This document shows, in pieces, positions 11,327-12,827 of a stretch of 12,827 bases of DNA. The translations under genes and the position numbers were made by a program. Position 1 is the stretch's first letter. Each line of letters begins with the position of its first letter. Origin of the DNA: Candidatus Roizmanbacteria bacterium CG09_land_8_20_14_0_10_41_9 (lineage in GTDB: Bacteria > Patescibacteriota > Microgenomatia > UBA1406 > GWC2-37-13); NCBI GenBank assembly GCA_002774185.1, contig PEZG01000016.1, positions 1 through 12,827 on the forward strand, read 5' to 3'. The notes below the pieces were generated by a model that did no database searches, was not told the origin of the DNA, and saw only the letters and a list, made by a program, of their open reading frames with translations.

Positions 11327-12827
11327 AGGTCGTATATAGTTCAACTATCCGATTTCTATACTCGCGAGCCTTAATGAGCAATTTTGTGATGAGATACATT
11401 TCGCGCACATTCAGGATCCATGATAAAAATGAGTATAAGGAAACGAAGGCAAAAAGGACCGCCGCAACAAGGAAGAACACATTGATGGTGCGGGTGGTAT
11501 CAAAGACAAGTCCATCCAGTAGTTTCATGAGATAGTAGGAAAATACTGCGGATGAAAGCGCCGCAAAACAGATTTTTGCGGATTCGGTTAACAAGAGGGA
11601 AAGGTTCATTCCTCCAAGTTTTTTATAGAGAAGGTAAAAAAGCACTGCGGAATTCATGGTCATTGAGATGGAAAAAGAAATCGCAAGAGACCATACGGGT
11701 AGTTTTAAGATCATGATAAAAAAAAGACTAATGGCGGTATTGATCAATATCGATGCCAGTCCAACAAAAAAAGGAGTTTTGGTATCTAGGAAAGCGTAGT
11801 AACATCTCGTGAGAAAGTAATAGATAGAGTGGGCGGGTATAGAAAAGGAAAAAAAGGAAAGAGTGATGGCTGTTTGTACGGTCGAGCCCCAATCGAATTT
11901 TTCCCCTCCGAAAAACAACCGGACTAGGGGAATACGTGCAAGGATGAAAAAAGACGAAATCGGGATGACCAAAAAAAATAGATTGAGGATCGAATCGATA
12001 ATGATTTTTTTAAACTCTTCTATCTTCCCTTCGTTGTAGATTTCCGAAAGGTACGGTAAGGAAGCTTGCCCAAAAGAAATTCCAATAACTGAGACCGGAA
12101 GGAGTTGGAAATGTTGCGCAAAGTAAAAAATCGTATAGGATCCGGCCCCTAGGAAGGTTGTCAAGGTAAGGTCCACAGTTGCATCAATCTGCGCAACAAG
12201 TACGCTTACGATTCTGGGGATGGTTATCCGAACGAATTTCCGAAGACCCTCGGTTTTCCTCAGGATAAAAGAATAGTTAAAATCTGATTTGGCCAGGAGG
12301 GGAAGTTGGACTACGAAGAAAAGGACAGCGCCCAAAATAACGCCGACAACAGGAGCCAGTAGATGAAGGCTTCCCGCAAATAGGATGATGCTTATGATGA
12401 TTCCTAAGTTGTAGATGATAGGAGCAAGTGCGGAAAGGAGAAAAATTTTATTCGCCTGTCCGATCCCGGTCAGGATATTTCCAACAACAAGAAACGGAAG
12501 TTGGCCGATAAGAAGGAATCGAGAGTAAGTGATAATCTCATTAATCTTCGTTGACGAATAGCCCGGGGTGATGAGATATATGAGCGGATTAAGAAAGAGA
12601 AGGAGAATGATGATACACCCGATCAAGACAAGGCATATAACATTGATAATGGATGATACATTGATCCGTAGATCCTCCTTGCTATTTTGGTATTGGATAT
12701 AGATGGGAATGAATGAGGACGTGAGAGCTCCCGTAATCAACAGTTCAAACACAAGGTCGGGGATTCGAAAGGATGCGAAAAAAATGTCTAATTGTTCGGT
12801 AGAAAAATACCCGGCTAGGATTCGGTA
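11319..12827 (-). CDS. murJ: Lipid II flippase MurJ (MviN), 5' end beyond the window
   Basis: 502 residues are visible and the frame stays open to the right edge, so only about the first 10-25 residues are missing. The visible start, YRILAGYFSTEQLDIFFASF, and the following IPDLVFELLITGALTSSFIPIY are the conserved first part of MurJ/MviN. The GTG at 12752 is therefore internal and is not the start. The rest is strongly hydrophobic, with about 13 further membrane segments, as in the MOP-superfamily fold of MurJ. MurJ moves lipid II from the inner to the outer face of the membrane for PBPs to use. It overlaps the phosphorylase start, which suggests translational coupling. The chain ends with a charged tail (KAREYRNRIVELYTTYE). 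Confidence 0.93.
   Translation of the reverse strand, partial: YRILAGYFSTEQLDIFFASFRIPDLVFELLITGALTSSFIPIYIQYQNSKEDLRINVSSIINVICLVLIGCIIILLLFLNPLIYLITPGYSSTKINEIITYSRFLLIGQLPFLVVGNILTGIGQANKIFLLSALAPIIYNLGIIISIILFAGSLHLLAPVVGVILGAVLFFVVQLPLLAKSDFNYSFILRKTEGLRKFVRITIPRIVSVLVAQIDATVDLTLTTFLGAGSYTIFYFAQHFQLLPVSVIGISFGQASLPYLSEIYNEGKIEEFKKIIIDSILNLFFLVIPISSFFILARIPLVRLFFGGEKFDWGSTVQTAITLSFFSFSIPAHSIYYFLTRCYYAFLDTKTPFFVGLASILINTAISLFFIMILKLPVWSLAISFSISMTMNSAVLFYLLYKKLGGMNLSLLLTESAKICFAALSSAVFSYYLMKLLDGLVFDTTRTINVFFLVAAVLFAFVSLYSFLSWILNVREMYLITKLLIKAREYRNRIVELYTTYE

Noticed and set aside
12750..12752. GTG as the start of murJ
   Set aside because: The frame continues upstream to the window edge with conserved MurJ sequence (YRILAGYF and on), so the true start is outside.
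1..12827. CRISPR arrays, tRNA or rRNA genes, insertion sequences
   Set aside because: No regularly spaced repeats, no cloverleaf-like or rRNA-like sequence, and no transposase frame were seen.

Overview
The window looks like chromosomal DNA from a bacterium of the candidate phyla radiation (Patescibacteria), most likely near Microgenomates. This is inferred from compact genes, a short methionyl-tRNA synthetase with a GTDEN variant motif, a phosphorylase that carries the archaeal-type AMP phosphorylase signatures, and divergent cell-wall proteins. TGA acts as a stop (end of the gene at 762-1838), so UGA is not recoded as in Gracilibacteria or Absconditabacteria. The taxonomic call is not decisive. 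There are no rRNA or tRNA genes, CRISPR arrays, insertion sequences or phage genes. Layout, left to right. (1) 1-4218, all on the minus strand. In transcription order: a small four-helix membrane protein, metG, a sortase, a penicillin-binding-protein relative that has lost its catalytic motifs, a membrane-anchored LysM protein, and the start of a conventional PBP1A that runs off the left edge. The last four form an envelope block served by at least three promoters. (2) 4250-8847, plus strand: rpsO and pnp in their widely conserved order, then ftsK under its own promoter. (3) 8848-9093: a gene-free spacer between convergent ftsK and mltG, mostly one imperfect long inverted repeat. (4) 9094-12827, minus strand: murJ (5' end beyond the right edge), an AMP-phosphorylase-like deoA, and mltG, tightly packed as an apparent operon. 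How the genes fit together. The envelope theme dominates: MurJ flips lipid II, PBP1A polymerises and crosslinks it, MltG ends the growing strands, LysM binds the wall, sortase anchors surface proteins and FtsK acts at the septum. The rest is translation and RNA turnover (S15, PNPase, MetRS) plus nucleotide salvage (the phosphorylase). The most notable regularity is at gene starts. Five promoter-like elements, each with a 17-bp spacer, place the predicted transcription start on the A of the start codon (PBP1A, ftsK) or within about 11 nt of it (rpsO, the degenerate PBP gene, sortase), leaving no room for a Shine-Dalgarno site. The only strong Shine-Dalgarno site seen is at an internal gene (LysM). 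The other main points are the inactive-looking PBP, the archaeal-type phosphorylase without the archaeal N-terminal extension, the long inverted-repeat spacer, a perfect 10-bp hairpin in the last codons of pnp, and a palindromic -10 box between divergent genes.
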